The notes: generated by a model from the letters alone, not told the origin. 64,000 bases of DNA from Bacteroidales bacterium KHT7 (GCA_900102385.1 FNBQ01000014.1:1-64000), one strand, 5' to 3'; shown: positions 8,030 through 16,863, counted from the stretch's first letter. A program made the numbers and translations.

Positions 8030-9793
8030 ATGATTATCGAGAAAATAAAGTCGCCTGCAGATTTGAAGAATCTGAGCATCAGCGAATTGAATCAGGTAGC
8101 AGACGAGACACGACAAGCAATACTCAACCGCGTGAGCAAGCACGGCGGACACATTGGACCGAACCTCGGATTTGTAGAGGCAACGGTGGCTCTACACTAC
8201 GTTTTCGACGCTCCGAAGGACAAGTTTGTGTTCGACGTGAGCCACCAGAGTTATCCGCACAAGGTTCTGACTGGGCGCGCCAGCGGATTTCTTGGCGATG
8301 TTGACGACATGAATGCCATCAGCGGATACTCATCACCAGCCGAAAGCCCTGTTTACGACAATTTTGAGGTTGGACACACTTCAACCTCAGTATCGCTTGC
8401 CACAGGCTTGCAGAAGGCGCGCGACATCAACGGAACAGACGAGAACATCATAGCCATCATCGGCGACGGCTCACTAAGCGGCGGCGAGGCTTTCGAAGGT
8501 CTCGACACAGCATCCGAACTTGGCACGGGCATCATCATCGTGGTAAACGACAACGAGATGAGCATTGCCGAGAATCACGGCGGCATTTACAAGAATCTTA
8601 GCGCACTGCGGCAGAGCAACGGACAGTGCGAGCACAACTGGTTCAAGGCGTGGGGATTCGACTACAAATATCTTGAAGAAGGAAACGATGTTGAAAAACT
8701 CATCGAGGTTTTCAAGAGCGTGAAAGGAACGAAAGTTCCGACAGTCGTCCACATTCACACCGAGAAAGGCCGAGGCTTTGCACCTGCCGTTGAGCACAAG
8801 GAGCAGTGGCACTGGGGAATGCCGTTCAACATCGAGACGGGCGAAAGTCTGTTTCCTTCAGGCGGCGAGAGCTACGAAGAACTCTTCTCAAACTGGATGC
8901 TCGGCGAGATGCAGAACGACAAGACTCTGATTGCCGTAACCGCCGGAACGCCAGCCGCCGCAGGATTCGGCCCGGAAAAGAGACTGAAGGCAGGCAAGCA
9001 GCACATAGACATGGGCATTGCCGAGGAACAGGCCGTAGCGATGATTAGCGGAATGGCAAAGGGCGGACTTCATCCGGTTTGGACGGTCTATTCAACCTTC
9101 ATTCAGCGAACATACGACCAGATTGCGCAAGACCTATGCATCAACTCAAACCCAGCCGTGATAAACGTTGTTGGCGGTGGCGTAAACTCAATGAACGACA
9201 TCACGCACATCTGTCTGTTCGATATCCCTATGCTTACAAGCATTCCAAACTTGCTCTACCTAGCCCCAACTACCTGCGAGGAATATTTCGCCATGCTTAG
9301 GTGGGCAATAAAGCAAGACAAGATGCCTGTTGCACTGAGAGTGCCAACCAACGGCGTGAACCACACAAGCGAGCCTCAGCCAGCAGAATTTTCGTTCGTT
9401 CCTGAATACAAAGTTACGAAGAAAGGCTCGGAGGTGGCGATTATTGCAGCCGGCTCGTTCTATCAGAAAGGCGAAAACGTAGTCAGACTTCTGGCAGACA
9501 AGGGCATTGACGCAACACTTATCAATCCGCGCTATCTGTCGGGCATCGATGCCAAGACGCTCGACGCCCTGAAAGCCAACCACAAACTTGTCGTAACTCT
9601 CGAAGACGGCTGCAAGGACGGCGGATTTGGCGAGAGAATAGCGGCTTACTACGGCACTTCGGACATGAAGGTGATGGTGGGCGGAATAAAGAAGGATTTG
9701 TACGACCGCTTCGACGCTCAGAAACTTTTGGCAGACAACCGTCTGCTCGACGAACAGATTGTTGAGGACATCACAAACATAATCACAAAATAA
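8030..9793 (+). CDS. dxs: 1-deoxy-D-xylulose-5-phosphate synthase-like thiamine enzyme (short form)
   Basis: A 587-residue thiamine diphosphate enzyme. DXS marks are the HIGPNLGFVEATVALHYVF segment (His41), SHQSYPHKVLTGR (His72, His77), the TPP-binding GDGSLSGGEAFEGLD starting at 145 and ending in NDNEMSI (Asn173), GIAEEQAV in the pyrimidine domain, and GGFGERI in the C-terminal domain. It is about 35-50 residues shorter than housekeeping DXS, mainly between the TPP motif and the pyrimidine domain, and several usual residues differ (for example SHQSY for GHQAY). It may be a second DXS or a related transketolase-like enzyme. The AraC gene 22 bp upstream suggests regulated, accessory use. Confidence 0.75.
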   Translation: MIIEKIKSPADLKNLSISELNQVADETRQAILNRVSKHGGHIGPNLGFVEATVALHYVFDAPKDKFVFDVSHQSYPHKVLTGRASGFLGDVDDMNAISGYSSPAESPVYDNFEVGHTSTSVSLATGLQKARDINGTDENIIAIIGDGSLSGGEAFEGLDTASELGTGIIIVVNDNEMSIAENHGGIYKNLSALRQSNGQCEHNWFKAWGFDYKYLEEGNDVEKLIEVFKSVKGTKVPTVVHIHTEKGRGFAPAVEHKEQWHWGMPFNIETGESLFPSGGESYEELFSNWMLGEMQNDKTLIAVTAGTPAAAGFGPEKRLKAGKQHIDMGIAEEQAVAMISGMAKGGLHPVWTVYSTFIQRTYDQIAQDLCINSNPAVINVVGGGVNSMNDITHICLFDIPMLTSIPNLLYLAPTTCEEYFAMLRWAIKQDKMPVALRVPTNGVNHTSEPQPAEFSFVPEYKVTKKGSEVAIIAAGSFYQKGENVVRLLADKGIDATLINPRYLSGIDAKTLDALKANHKLVVTLEDGCKDGGFGERIAAYYGTSDMKVMVGGIKKDLYDRFDAQKLLADNRLLDEQIVEDITNIITK

Positions 9794-9798
9794 ATCAC

Positions 9799-9858
9799 AT
9801 CCCTTATTCTGCTGGCTGAAGAATCAGAAAAAAGTTGGCAGATAAGGGATTTTCTGTT
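9799..9858 (+). terminator. intrinsic terminator after the DXS-like gene
   Basis: The arms ATCCCTTAT (9799-9807) and ATAAGGGAT (9842-9850) are perfectly complementary, with further pairing of CTGC/GGCAG inside, and are followed by TTTCTGTTTT. It lies between two plus-strand genes. Confidence 0.6.
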
Positions 9859-9872
9859 TTCAAAAAACAACT

Positions 9873-10826
9873 ATGAAAAGAATTTTTTCTATCATCATCG
9901 GCTCGATGCTCGTTGCATCAGCAACATGGGCGCAGAGCAAAGTGTACGTTACGCGCGACCTCTCGCCCGAATCGCTCGTCAGAATCTACCAAGCCGTTGG
10001 CAGAAAGGCTGAAGGCAGGGTGGCTGTAAAAATCAGCACCGGCGAGTCGGAAAAGACCGGATATCTCCGACCACAATTCATAAAGCCGCTGCTCGACGAG
10101 GTTAACGGCACAATTGTTGAGTGCAACACGGCCTACGGCGGAACGCGAAACACAACCGACAAGCATTGGAAAACAATCAAGCAACATGGTTTTACAAAGG
10201 TTGCAAAGGTAGATATAATGGACGAGGAAGGCTGCATGAAGATTGCCGTTCAGGACACAACGCACATCAAATACAACATTGTTGGCAGCCATCTGAAGAA
10301 CTACGATTTCATGATAAATCTCGCCCACTTCAAAGGCCATCAGATGGGCGGTCTGGGCGGAGTGCTGAAGAACGCATCGATTGGCGTGGCATCATCGTCG
10401 GGCAAGGCATATATCCACACCGCCGGATATACCGACGATGTTGGCATTATGTGGAGCCACGTTCAGAATCAAGACGGCTTTCTGGAATCGATGGCTGCGG
10501 CGGCACAAGGCGTTCACAACTTCTTCGACAACGGACAGAAAATCATCTACATAAGCGTTATGTACAAAATGAGCATTGACTGCGACTGCAACGGAAATCC
10601 GGCTCCGCCGCTCATTGCCGACTATGGAATCCTTGCCTCGCTCGACCCCGTTGCGCTAGACCAAGCGTGCTACGAGATTGTTGAGGGCATTCACAAGGAC
10701 GAGCACAACAACCCTCAGCCGCTGCTCGACCGCATTGCAAAACTGCACGGCACTCACACTATAGAATGGGCTGAGAAAATTGGTCTCGGCAGCAGAAAAT
10801 ACGAACTTGTGAGCATTGACAAATAA
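9873..10826 (+). CDS. secreted DUF362 domain protein
   Basis: A 317-residue protein with a signal peptide (MKRIFSIIIG, cleavage near TWAQ-SK). The rest matches DUF362: VAVKISTGESEKTGYLRPQF, ECNTAYGGTRN, then INLAHFKGHQMGGLGGVLKNASIGV, and DYGILASLDPVALDQACYEI near the end. The domain is often linked to ferredoxin-like modules; here none is present, although the MSIDCDCNGN segment has two cysteines. The substrate is unknown. A hairpin terminator follows directly. Confidence 0.85.
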   Translation: MKRIFSIIIGSMLVASATWAQSKVYVTRDLSPESLVRIYQAVGRKAEGRVAVKISTGESEKTGYLRPQFIKPLLDEVNGTIVECNTAYGGTRNTTDKHWKTIKQHGFTKVAKVDIMDEEGCMKIAVQDTTHIKYNIVGSHLKNYDFMINLAHFKGHQMGGLGGVLKNASIGVASSSGKAYIHTAGYTDDVGIMWSHVQNQDGFLESMAAAAQGVHNFFDNGQKIIYISVMYKMSIDCDCNGNPAPPLIADYGILASLDPVALDQACYEIVEGIHKDEHNNPQPLLDRIAKLHGTHTIEWAEKIGLGSRKYELVSIDK

Positions 10827-10833
10827 CAGCCTG

Positions 10834-10873
10834 AAGCATCCGCCCCATAAAAAAGAGCGGATGCTTTCTTTCA
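10834..10873 (+). terminator. intrinsic terminator between convergent DUF362 and TonB genes
   Basis: AAGCATCCGC (10834-10843) pairs perfectly with GCGGATGCTT (10857-10866), then TCTTTC follows. It serves the plus-strand DUF362 gene; the opposing gene ends at 10885. Confidence 0.75.
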
Positions 10874-10884
10874 AAGAAAAACAG

Positions 10885-11583
10885 TTATTGCAGACGGAAA
10901 GTTACAGGTACTGTGTATTTTACTCTTACCGGTTTGCCTCGCTGCATTCCCGGAGTCCATTTTGGCATCATAGATATTACGCGGAGTGCCTCTTTGTCTA
11001 GATGAGGGTCAACGCTTCGGACAACAACGGGGTCTACTATCGAGCCGTCTTTGTTTACCACAAACTGAATAATCACCTTGCCCTGAATATTACTCTCCTG
11101 AGCAATAGCGGGATACTTGATGTTGTTAGCCAGAAACTTCAGACAGGCCGCCATTCCGCCGGGAAATTCGGGCATTTTTTCGACAATCTTGAAGATTTCA
11201 TTGTCTTCTATCACCTCCTCCGTTATCTTCGAAGGCTCAACCACCTTCGGAGCTGGTGCAACAACAGCCGCTCCAAGGTCTTCAGACGAAATCATGTTGT
11301 CGTTCTCTTCATGAGAGTCATCGTCAACCAATATCAACTCATCGGATATTGATTTTGTTACGGCTGGCGGCGGAGGCGGCAACGGCTGCTCCATAGTGGT
11401 GCAGATAACCTCGGTATTGTCGTCGAGAAGTTCGGCGATGCCGTCATAAACGCGTTCAACCACTTCGCGAGTGCCGAATTCGAGCGTTGCATAGAATGTG
11501 GCAATCACAATTACTAATCCTAAAAGGTAGTTGGTCAGTTTCTTGTCTTCCAAATCTACCACAGATAATTTCTTTACTTCCAT
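10885..11583 (-). CDS. tonB: energy transducer TonB family protein
   Basis: A 232-residue protein with one N-terminal membrane anchor (about 17-35), an acidic periplasmic spacer with a short PLPPPPPA run at about 67-74, and a C-terminal TonB domain: FPGGMAACLKFLANNIKYP, then IQGKVIIQFVVNKDGSI and KVRYTVPVTFRL-like ending (VRVKYTVPVTFRLQ). It would couple proton motive force to outer-membrane receptors. The polyproline linker is short compared with E. coli TonB, which is common in Bacteroidetes paralogues. No ExbB/D or receptor gene is adjacent. Confidence 0.9.
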   Translation of the reverse strand: MEVKKLSVVDLEDKKLTNYLLGLVIVIATFYATLEFGTREVVERVYDGIAELLDDNTEVICTTMEQPLPPPPPAVTKSISDELILVDDDSHEENDNMISSEDLGAAVVAPAPKVVEPSKITEEVIEDNEIFKIVEKMPEFPGGMAACLKFLANNIKYPAIAQESNIQGKVIIQFVVNKDGSIVDPVVVRSVDPHLDKEALRVISMMPKWTPGMQRGKPVRVKYTVPVTFRLQ

Positions 11584-11627
11584 GATTCTTATTTTTTAAA
11601 GGTTAATGAATTTTATCGTTCACAGTG

Positions 11628-11635
11628 CAAATGTA
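11628..11635 (-). promoter_or_regulatory. candidate -7 box for the TonB gene
   Basis: On the minus strand this reads TACATTTG, a match to TAnnTTTG, 44 bp upstream of the TonB start. The -33 box is not clear. Confidence 0.4.
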
Positions 11636-11725
11636 CGCACCTCTGTGCAATCGACCTTTATTTATTTTTTTACTATTTTTTTACAGCTTTTTTACTTTTG
11701 CTTTACCTTTTACATTTTTTTTGAG

Positions 11726-11733
11726 TAAGTTTG
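11726..11733 (+). promoter_or_regulatory. candidate -7 box for the CDF transporter
   Basis: TAAGTTTG, 28 bp before the ATG at 11762, matches TAnnTTTG; a TTTA at 11702-11705 has the right 20-bp spacing for a degenerate -33. Confidence 0.45.
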
Positions 11734-11761
11734 CGAACCGCAACAAAACGATATAACTGTA

Positions 11762-12646
11762 ATGAACAGAGACAAAAGAATTTACAACATAACGCTGGTC
11801 GGAAGCCTTGTAAACGCTGTGCTTATCGTGTTGAAATTCGCCGCCGGAATCATTGGCAACTCGGCGGCTATGATTGCCGATGCCATACACTCGCTGAGCG
11901 ACTTTATTACCGACATCATCGTCATTCTCTTCGTACATCTTAGCAACAAGCCTGCCGACGACGACCATTGCTACGGTCACGGTAAATACGAAACCATAGC
12001 CACATCAATCATCGGCATAACGCTTCTTGTCGTGGCTGTAAAACTCGGCTGCGACGGATGTCTGAAGATTGTAGACTTCTGCAACGGAAAGCCTCTGTCC
12101 TCGCCCGGCATCATAGCCTTTGCCGCCGCCGTTACGAGCATCATTCTGAAAGAATGGATTTACGTTGCCACCCGAAAAGTAGCGCGCGAGGTCGATTCTA
12201 AGGCACTCGAAGCCAACGCATGGCATCACCGCAGCGATGCTCTCTCATCGGTAGGAACAGCCATCGGCATTGGCGGAGCGGTTCTTCTGGGCAGCCAATG
12301 GGCGGTGCTCGATGCCGTGGCAGCCCTCGTCGTTAGCGTATTTATTGCACTTACAGCCATCAAACTTATCCGCCAGTCGGCAGGCGAACTTCTCGAAGAA
12401 AGTCTGCCCAAAAGCACCGAAAAACGCATAATGCAGATTGCCAGTCAAGACTCAATGGTTTCGGACATTCACAACCTGCGCACACGACGCATAGGCAACC
12501 GCATTGCCATAGAGATGCACCTGCGCCTGCCCGGAAAAATCACGCTCGAGGAGGCGCACAACCACGCATCGGGCATAGAGGCGGCTCTGCGACGCGAGTT
12601 TGGAGCAAACACGCACATAATGCTGCATCTCGAACCGGTAAAATAA
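11762..12646 (+). CDS. cation diffusion facilitator family transporter
   Basis: A 294-residue inner-membrane divalent-metal exporter. Six helices are expected in the first 205 residues, with metal-site motifs in helix 2 (ADAIHSLSDFITD) and helix 5 (AWHHRSDALSS, the HxxxD pair), and a cytoplasmic C-terminal domain with IHNLRTRRIGNRIAIEMHLRLPG and a final HIMLHLEPV. The metal is probably zinc, iron or manganese; the sequence alone does not decide. It is 7 bp upstream of a small membrane gene and diverges from TonB. Confidence 0.9.
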   Translation: MNRDKRIYNITLVGSLVNAVLIVLKFAAGIIGNSAAMIADAIHSLSDFITDIIVILFVHLSNKPADDDHCYGHGKYETIATSIIGITLLVVAVKLGCDGCLKIVDFCNGKPLSSPGIIAFAAAVTSIILKEWIYVATRKVAREVDSKALEANAWHHRSDALSSVGTAIGIGGAVLLGSQWAVLDAVAALVVSVFIALTAIKLIRQSAGELLEESLPKSTEKRIMQIASQDSMVSDIHNLRTRRIGNRIAIEMHLRLPGKITLEEAHNHASGIEAALRREFGANTHIMLHLEPVK

Positions 12647-12653
12647 AAGTAAA

Positions 12654-13163
12654 ATGATTATGACACAACAAGACGAAAGAAAAATCCTAAAAAAGATTCG
12701 CGGAATCATTGTCTTTTTCATGATTGCCCTTGCCTTGTCGGGCATCACGGCATTTCCCATAGAAACAGAACTGAACACGTTCTTTTCGGTAACAGGCATA
12801 AATTCAGAATCGGTAAAAGACGATCCCGAAATTTTCAAATTCCTTCATTATATCAAGGAGAACGTAACGGAAACAAATCAGAAAGCACCGCAATTGGCTT
12901 ACGGCTGCGACTGGCTGGCATTTGCACATCTGGTAATTGCGTTGCTCTTCATCGGTCCATATCGCGACCCGGTACGCAACAAATGGGTTATCCAATGGGG
13001 AATGATTGCCTGCGTATCAATTCTTCCGCTCGCCTTCATCTGCGGACCAATAAGGCAGATTCCGTTCTACTGGCGACTAATCGACTGCTCCTTTGGTGTC
13101 TTCGGAATCATTCCTCTGCTTCTGTGCATGAAATATATCAAAGCTCTTGAGAAAGAAATTTAG
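12654..13163 (+). CDS. hypothetical four-helix membrane protein
   Basis: A 169-residue protein with a first helix at about 18-34, a soluble loop (about 40-78) and three more helices. I do not recognise a formal family. The ATG at 12654 is 7 bp after the CDF gene; the second ATG at 12660 is equally possible. It is probably cotranscribed with the transporter. Its 3' end runs directly into an AT-rich element and an 11-bp repeat array. Confidence 0.65.
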   Translation: MIMTQQDERKILKKIRGIIVFFMIALALSGITAFPIETELNTFFSVTGINSESVKDDPEIFKFLHYIKENVTETNQKAPQLAYGCDWLAFAHLVIALLFIGPYRDPVRNKWVIQWGMIACVSILPLAFICGPIRQIPFYWRLIDCSFGVFGIIPLLLCMKYIKALEKEI

Positions 13164-13196
13164 AGTTGAGATTTCTTTAGTTGAAAGTTGAAAAAA
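13164..13196 (+). repeat. AT-rich GTTGA-word element next to the first 11-bp array
   Basis: A short run built from GTTGA/GTTGAAAG words starting at the stop codon of the upstream gene. A similar element made of ATTGA/AATTC words lies beside each of the other two 11-bp arrays. Confidence 0.4.
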
Positions 13197-13221
13197 CGTG
13201 GCAAGAAAGATTCAACATAGA

Positions 13222-13390
13222 GGCAAGGTACGAAGTAGCTACGGAGTAGGAACGGAGTAGCTACGGGCAAGGTACGTTATAGGTTCGGTGAAGGTACGTT
13301 CAAGGTACGAGGAAACAAGCCAAAAGATACGAGGTAGAATGGAGTAGATACGGAGAAGCAAGCCGATAGTAAAGGACAAGCAAGGGACAA
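13222..13390 (+). repeat. degenerate tandem array, 11-bp period (array 1)
   Basis: About 15 units of 11 bp with the consensus NNNAAGGTACG. Unit boundaries fall at 13222, 13233, 13244, 13255, 13266, 13277, 13288, 13299, 13310, 13321, then a single 10-bp unit at 13132+10 register (13332-13341), and on at 13342, 13353, 13364 and 13375. Examples are GGCAAGGTACG, AAGTAGCTACG, GAGTAGGAACG and TTCAAGGTACG. It lies between convergent genes. Blocks GTAGCTACGGAGTAGGAACGG (read here in two parts: GTAGCTACGG and AGTAGGAACGG) and TACGGGCAAGGTACGTT recur in inverted orientation in array 2. There are no spacers, so it is not a CRISPR array. Confidence 0.9.
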
Positions 13391-13456
13391 TAGATTAAAA
13401 AGTCCCCCAAAAATTCGCGTCAAGGTTGATTCAATATAGATCCCCCCCAAAAAAAT

Positions 13457-13497
13457 AAAACTCGCAACCGCTTTTTTTTGTGCGGTTGCGAGTTTTT
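13457..13497 (-). terminator. strong bidirectional intrinsic terminator
   Basis: AAAACTCGCAACCGC (13457-13471) and GCGGTTGCGAGTTTT form a 15-bp perfect stem around a T-rich loop, with T runs on both strands. It serves the minus-strand peptidase gene that ends at 13520 and closes off the array side. Confidence 0.9.
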
Positions 13498-13519
13498 TAT
13501 TCAGTAAGAAAAAGGTATC

Positions 13520-14899
13520 TTACTCCTCTCCTGCAAACATCGGATCCCATGCAGGCAGAAGGATTGGCTTTGTCTTAGACAACTCAATCATCTTTTCTGT
13601 AGCATACTTCTTGTTTATAACCAAGCGGAACATATACTCGTTAAACCACTCGTCGGTCATAATCAGATAGCCTTTGTGACCAGACGATGCGCCCCAGCTG
13701 TTCTCAACCTTCCACTTCTTTGAGTTGCCCTTCTCGTCGAGGTCAACGGCTACGAGAGTCATGGCGTGGCTCGAACCACTGTCGTGGCTCTTCACTCTCT
13801 TCTCCTTGTCCATGCCGAAGGTTGTGCCGAACAAAGAGCCGTAGTCGTAGTTGTTAAGGTCGAGCAGACCGCGCTCGCTGTCGAGGAACCTGCCAACGTC
13901 GCATGAGAAGTACATCGCCTTACCGTCCTTTATAGATGCAATGGCAGCCTTCTTAATCTCCTCGATTGGCAGATTGAGATAGAGCCAGTTGTGTCCGTCG
14001 TAAGTGTGGCGGTCGAAGTCGATTTCGTAAGTCTTCCAATACTCGTGCGACGGGTCGTTCATCAGCATTATGTAGTTGTCTGTCAGATTATCGCCAATCA
14101 CCTCTTTGTAGAATGACTGCGGAGTATAGTGCTTCTTCTCGCCCATCAGTTTGCCGTTCTTGTCCTTAAAGGCGAAGTCGAACTCAACAGGAGGCTCGCC
14201 GTATGCCATTACAAGCATCTTGTAAACTTGCAGAAGCATCTCTTCCTTGCGCTTTATAAGTTTGTCGGCCTTTGCCTTGCTGTCGCCTCTCAGTTCCATT
14301 CCGAACTCGCGCAATTTACTCTTAAGTTGTCGGCTGAATGCCGATGTGTGGTTGGCGATGTAAGTCTCGGGCATCACGCTCTGCGGAACAACGCCGTATT
14401 TTGCAGTAAGGTCGGCAACGCCTGTGAATGTTCCGCCGTCGCTCAGCGGATTGCTGAACAGCCAGTCAACCATCTTGTCGGTCATCGGCTTCTGGCGAGT
14501 ATCTATAACTCCCTGAAGGAAAAGGTTCGACTTCTCGAACTGATCCCAAAAGAAGAGGTAAACCTGCGAAAAGCGGAAATCATCGAGTTTATTGTCGGCA
14601 ATGACCTTAGAACGTAGCACGTTCATGCCAGTAAAGAGCCAGCATCGTCCGCTGCTCTTCTGGTCGGTTATACCTTTTACTGAAACCTCATCACTAAAAT
14701 AGGTATCCATCTCGGCTGCGTTGTCCTGATTCACCGCCAGTTTCTTAATCTCGGTGCTTCCCATCGCGTTGCGGATGGCTTTCTCCGAAGCCGATAGTTT
14801 CTGAGTGCGAGCCTTGTTTATAAGCTCTGTCGAAATAGCCTGAGCCGACGCAATCTGCGCCATGCAGGCTATGCTCAAAGTTAGTACTGTTTTTCTCAT
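13520..14899 (-). CDS. pepC: secreted C1-family cysteine aminopeptidase (PepC/bleomycin hydrolase type)
   Basis: A 459-residue papain-fold peptidase with a signal peptide (MRKTVLTLSIACMAQIASAQ). The catalytic triad is complete: Cys86 in QKSSGRCWLF, His378 in GSSHAMTL and Asn400 in ENSWG. The length and the C-terminal PAWDPMFAGEE tail match the bleomycin hydrolase/PepC family, which acts as an aminopeptidase with the C-terminus inside the active site. E. coli-like and lactococcal PepC are cytoplasmic; this form is exported, as in other Bacteroidales. It is a single-gene unit with its own promoter and terminator. Confidence 0.9.
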   Translation of the reverse strand: MRKTVLTLSIACMAQIASAQAISTELINKARTQKLSASEKAIRNAMGSTEIKKLAVNQDNAAEMDTYFSDEVSVKGITDQKSSGRCWLFTGMNVLRSKVIADNKLDDFRFSQVYLFFWDQFEKSNLFLQGVIDTRQKPMTDKMVDWLFSNPLSDGGTFTGVADLTAKYGVVPQSVMPETYIANHTSAFSRQLKSKLREFGMELRGDSKAKADKLIKRKEEMLLQVYKMLVMAYGEPPVEFDFAFKDKNGKLMGEKKHYTPQSFYKEVIGDNLTDNYIMLMNDPSHEYWKTYEIDFDRHTYDGHNWLYLNLPIEEIKKAAIASIKDGKAMYFSCDVGRFLDSERGLLDLNNYDYGSLFGTTFGMDKEKRVKSHDSGSSHAMTLVAVDLDEKGNSKKWKVENSWGASSGHKGYLIMTDEWFNEYMFRLVINKKYATEKMIELSKTKPILLPAWDPMFAGEE

Positions 14900-14928
14900 T
14901 TTTTACATTATAATACTTTTGAAAGGTG

Positions 14929-14959
14929 CAAATATACATAGTTTTTGAATATCGCCAAA
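14929..14959 (-). promoter_or_regulatory. promoter of the secreted peptidase gene
   Basis: On the minus strand, TTTG (14956-14959), 19 bp, then TATATTTG (14929-14936) gives a near-perfect Bacteroidetes promoter 30 bp before the peptidase start. Confidence 0.75.
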
Positions 14960-15059
14960 ACAAACAGTAATAAATGGCTGAGATTTGACCGTTTCTAAGA
15001 AATACGCAGTTTTTTTTGAAAAAGTTACGTTTGAAACTATCTTGATTTGAAAAATATAT

Positions 15060-15067
15060 TATATTTG
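15060..15067 (+). promoter_or_regulatory. candidate -7 box of the acyl-CoA ligase gene
   Basis: TATATTTG lies 58 bp before the ATG at 15126. No TTTG is found at 19-21 bp upstream; the nearest is 26 bp away. Confidence 0.45.
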
Positions 15068-15125
15068 CAACGTTTTTAGAAAAAATCAAAAAATTTGAAG
15101 AAAACAAACGTAAAGTAAAAACAAA

Positions 15126-16787
15126 ATGATTGAAAAATTCGTTTCTAAGGTAAACTTCGACTCGTACGAAGATTTTCTTCAGAACTACAAAGTAAACGTC
15201 CCAGCAGACTTCAACTTCGGATACGACGTCATAGACGCATACGCCGAGGAGCAGCCCGACAAAGAGGCTATTCTCTGGGTTAACGACAAAGGCGAAGAGA
15301 AACATGTAACATACCGAGCATACAAAAACATAACCGATAAATGTGCTTCTTTTCTTCAGGAGATAGGTATTGAGAAAGGCGACCGCGTAATGCTTATCCT
15401 TAAGCGACGCATAGAATGGTGGTACACAATGGTTGCCCTGCACAAAATCGGAGCGGTGGCAATCCCTGCCACTCACATGCTCACCGAGAAGGATATCATC
15501 TACCGCTGCCACATGGCGGGCATAAAGTGCATAATTGCATGCGGCGACTCGCAGATTCTAAACAATATTCAGAAGGCTAAGAGATTCAGCCCTACGCTGA
15601 GATGCTGCGTCTCAATAGGTCCGGATGTTCCAAACGGATGGTACAACTATTGGAGAGGTCTCGATGAGGCTGAACCGTTCGAAAAGCCTAAGCGCAACAA
15701 GATAACAGACAACTTCCTGCTCTACTTCACCAGCGGAACAACAGGAGAGCCTAAGATGGTAATGCACGACTATTCATACCCTCTTGCACACATCATCACA
15801 GCCAAATACTGGCACAACCTTCACGACGGCTCGCTGCACCTCACACTTGCCGACACAGGCTGGGGAAAAGCCGTTTGGGGCAAGTTCTACGGACAGATGA
15901 TTGTCGGAGCAAAGGTTTTCGTCTACGACTACGAAGGTCACTTCAAGCCAGAGACGCTGCTCAAGATAATGCAGGACTACAAGATTACTTCGTTCTGCGC
16001 ACCTCCAACAATCTATCGTTTCCTTATCCGCGAGGACATCAGCAAATACAACCTGTCATCGCTCGAGTACTGCACAACCGCAGGCGAGGCTCTCAACCCA
16101 AGCGTTTTCAACGAGTGGAAAGAGAAGACAGGCATCACAATATACGAGTCGTACGGACAGACCGAGACAACTCTCGTTGTAGGAACATACCCTTGGGTTA
16201 AGCCGAAACCGGGCGCAATGGGAGTAAGAAACCCACAGTTCGACATCGACGTTGTTGATGAGAACGGCAAGCGCGTAAAGCCTATGGAACACGGCGAACT
16301 CATCATCCGTCTCGACAAGGGCAAGCCGCTCGGACTATTCAAGAGTTATTATCGCAACGACGAGATGACCGAGAAGCGCACGCAAAACAACATGTACTAC
16401 ACCAACGATATTGTATATTACGATGAAGACGGATATCTGTGGTACGTTTCGCGTTCCGACGATGTTATCAAGACTTCTGGCTACCGCGTAGGTCCGTTCG
16501 AAGTAGAGTCGGCTCTTATGACTCACGATGCTGTTGTTGAATGTGCCATCACGGCAGTTCCCGACGATATTCGCGGAAACATCATCAAGGCAACAATCGT
16601 TCTTTCTGATGAGTACAAGAGCAAGGCTGGCGACGCACTCGTAAAAGAACTTCAGGAGCACGTTAAGAAAGAAACCGCTCCTTACAAATATCCTCGAATA
16701 ATTGAGTTTGTTGATGAACTTCCAAAGACCATCAGCGGAAAGATTAGAAGAGTAGAAATCAGAGACAAGGATAAGTCTAAGAAGTAA
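15126..16787 (+). CDS. AMP-forming acyl-CoA ligase (acetyl/medium-chain acyl-CoA synthetase-like)
   Basis: A 553-residue adenylate-forming enzyme. The ATP loop is TSGTTGEPK (202-210), the adenine motif SYGQTE lies near 346, the hinge is in YVSRSDDVIKTSGYRVGPFEVES, and the C-terminal catalytic lysine is in PKTISGKIRR (about Lys539). It makes acyl-AMP and then acyl-CoA. It is shorter than acetyl-CoA synthetase (about 650) and closest in layout to the ACSM/medium-chain group often annotated as acetyl-CoA synthetase in Bacteroides; the acid cannot be fixed from sequence. It stands alone with a terminator behind it. Confidence 0.85.
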   Translation: MIEKFVSKVNFDSYEDFLQNYKVNVPADFNFGYDVIDAYAEEQPDKEAILWVNDKGEEKHVTYRAYKNITDKCASFLQEIGIEKGDRVMLILKRRIEWWYTMVALHKIGAVAIPATHMLTEKDIIYRCHMAGIKCIIACGDSQILNNIQKAKRFSPTLRCCVSIGPDVPNGWYNYWRGLDEAEPFEKPKRNKITDNFLLYFTSGTTGEPKMVMHDYSYPLAHIITAKYWHNLHDGSLHLTLADTGWGKAVWGKFYGQMIVGAKVFVYDYEGHFKPETLLKIMQDYKITSFCAPPTIYRFLIREDISKYNLSSLEYCTTAGEALNPSVFNEWKEKTGITIYESYGQTETTLVVGTYPWVKPKPGAMGVRNPQFDIDVVDENGKRVKPMEHGELIIRLDKGKPLGLFKSYYRNDEMTEKRTQNNMYYTNDIVYYDEDGYLWYVSRSDDVIKTSGYRVGPFEVESALMTHDAVVECAITAVPDDIRGNIIKATIVLSDEYKSKAGDALVKELQEHVKKETAPYKYPRIIEFVDELPKTISGKIRRVEIRDKDKSKK

Positions 16788-16797
16788 AAATATCCCG

Positions 16798-16840
16798 AAA
16801 AGGTGATGCACAACATATTATTTTGCATCACCTTTTTTTA
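16798..16840 (+). terminator. intrinsic terminator after the acyl-CoA ligase
   Basis: AAAAGGTGATGCA (from 16798) pairs with TGCATCACCTTTTTTT (16824-16839) around a short AT loop, with a T run. Confidence 0.9.
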
Positions 16841-16863
16841 TTTCTCAAAAAAAACGAAACTTA

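Noticed and set aside
13222-13390. CRISPR-like array
   Set aside because: The units are 11 bp with no spacers and no cas genes are present; the same holds for arrays 2 and 3.
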